Position numbers and translations under genes: made by a program
Notes under the pieces: generated by a model
Seen by the model: only the letters and a program-made list of their open reading frames with translations
Databases searched by the model: none
What the model was told of the DNA's origin: nothing
Shown here: positions 63,888 to 64,000 of the stretch, piece after piece
How the letters are laid out: each line of letters opens with the position of its first letter
Position numbering within the stretch: position 1 is the stretch's first letter
Assembly (NCBI GenBank): GCA_910578975.1
Contig: CAJTRZ010000005.1
Span: forward strand, 1 to 64,000
Direction of reading: 5' to 3'
From: an uncultured Eubacterium sp.
GTDB taxonomy: Bacteria > Bacillota > Clostridia > Lachnospirales > Lachnospiraceae
DNA length: 64,000 nt

Positions 63888-64000
63888 TTGGCAGGAATAA
63901 TAGTAGTATTCCCAAAGATAGAGGACAGCAAGGCAATTCGAAATCTATTAGTGCGTAATGGATATGATAATGTTTTTCACTGCAGCACTGGTGCAAAAGC
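63888..64000 (+). CDS. Start of an ANTAR/response-regulator gene, truncated by the window end
   Basis: From the TTG at 63888, with TAGGAGG at 63876-63882, the frame stays open to the end and reads MAGIIVVFPKIEDSKAI... followed by LLVRNGYDNVF. This resembles the receiver-like N-terminus of the ANTAR antiterminator that follows glnA in many Clostridia. The diagnostic C-terminal ANTAR part is outside the window. Confidence 0.6.
   Translation, partial: MAGIIVVFPKIEDSKAIRNLLVRNGYDNVFHCSTGAK

Overview
The window is an AT-rich chromosome segment of a low-GC Firmicute, most likely a Lachnospiraceae member of the Clostridia. The evidence is strong AAGGAGG-type ribosome binding sites, frequent GTG/TTG starts, many U-tract terminators, a T-box leader, Lys-rich fibronectin-like C-termini on secreted proteins, a short GSI glutamine synthetase followed by the start of a probable ANTAR regulator, and orphan TrpB2 and DUF4037 proteins. 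The genus cannot be fixed from the sequence. No rRNA, tRNA, CRISPR array, prophage or transposase with inverted repeats was seen.

Layout. 1-3.7 kb: a sulfonate/nitrate-type ABC importer (lipoprotein, permease, ATPase) with a LysR gene. 3.8-11.2 kb: envelope genes in one direction: two unknown membrane proteins, the c-di-AMP cyclase cdaA and its regulator cdaR, galE, an LCP glycopolymer transferase and an HtrA protease. 11.2-11.5 kb: an array of three hairpin repeats plus a long inverted repeat. 11.6-15.1 kb: a ClpX-like unfoldase and a cytosolic Csp-like subtilase, the latter bracketed by two copies of a structured repeat whose stems covary. 15.4-20.4 kb: proS and a secreted subtilase with discoidin and fibronectin-like modules. 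20.5-23.6 kb: a Fur-family regulator (probably Zur) with znuA-znuC-znuB. 23.8-35.4 kb: a TPR-DUF4037 protein, an Rpn-type nuclease with internal repeats, a YgiQ radical-SAM protein, YqeY, a secreted metallophosphoesterase, an LRR protein, a Na/Pi cotransporter and a flavin reductase-like protein.

35.4-39.1 kb is a minus-strand block: patatin, AIM24-like protein, polysaccharide deacetylase and LysR. 39.2-42.9 kb is a purine-base salvage operon (phosphoribosyltransferase, adenine deaminase, purine permease) behind a leader terminator. 43-49.5 kb holds trpB2, a C39-like protease, a large secreted subtilase with Kelch and fibronectin-like regions, and a small HMA metal-binding protein. 49.6-53.1 kb holds a YeiH-family exporter (minus) and a FeoA-FeoB fusion. 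53.2-54.9 kb is a two-gene HipA-type kinase operon under a perfect 18-bp palindrome that covers its -35 box. 55-57.1 kb is a T-box leader and aspS. The right end carries a membrane XRE regulator, a HAD phosphatase, an ABC exporter, RNase H, an L,D-transpeptidase, glnA and the first codons of a probable ANTAR regulator.

The most notable items are the reorganised HipBST-like toxin-antitoxin candidate (53254-54911), the two RNA-like repeat families (11246-11519; 13176-13319 with 15091-15232), and a T-box in front of aspS whose specifier reads AAC (Asn) rather than an Asp codon.
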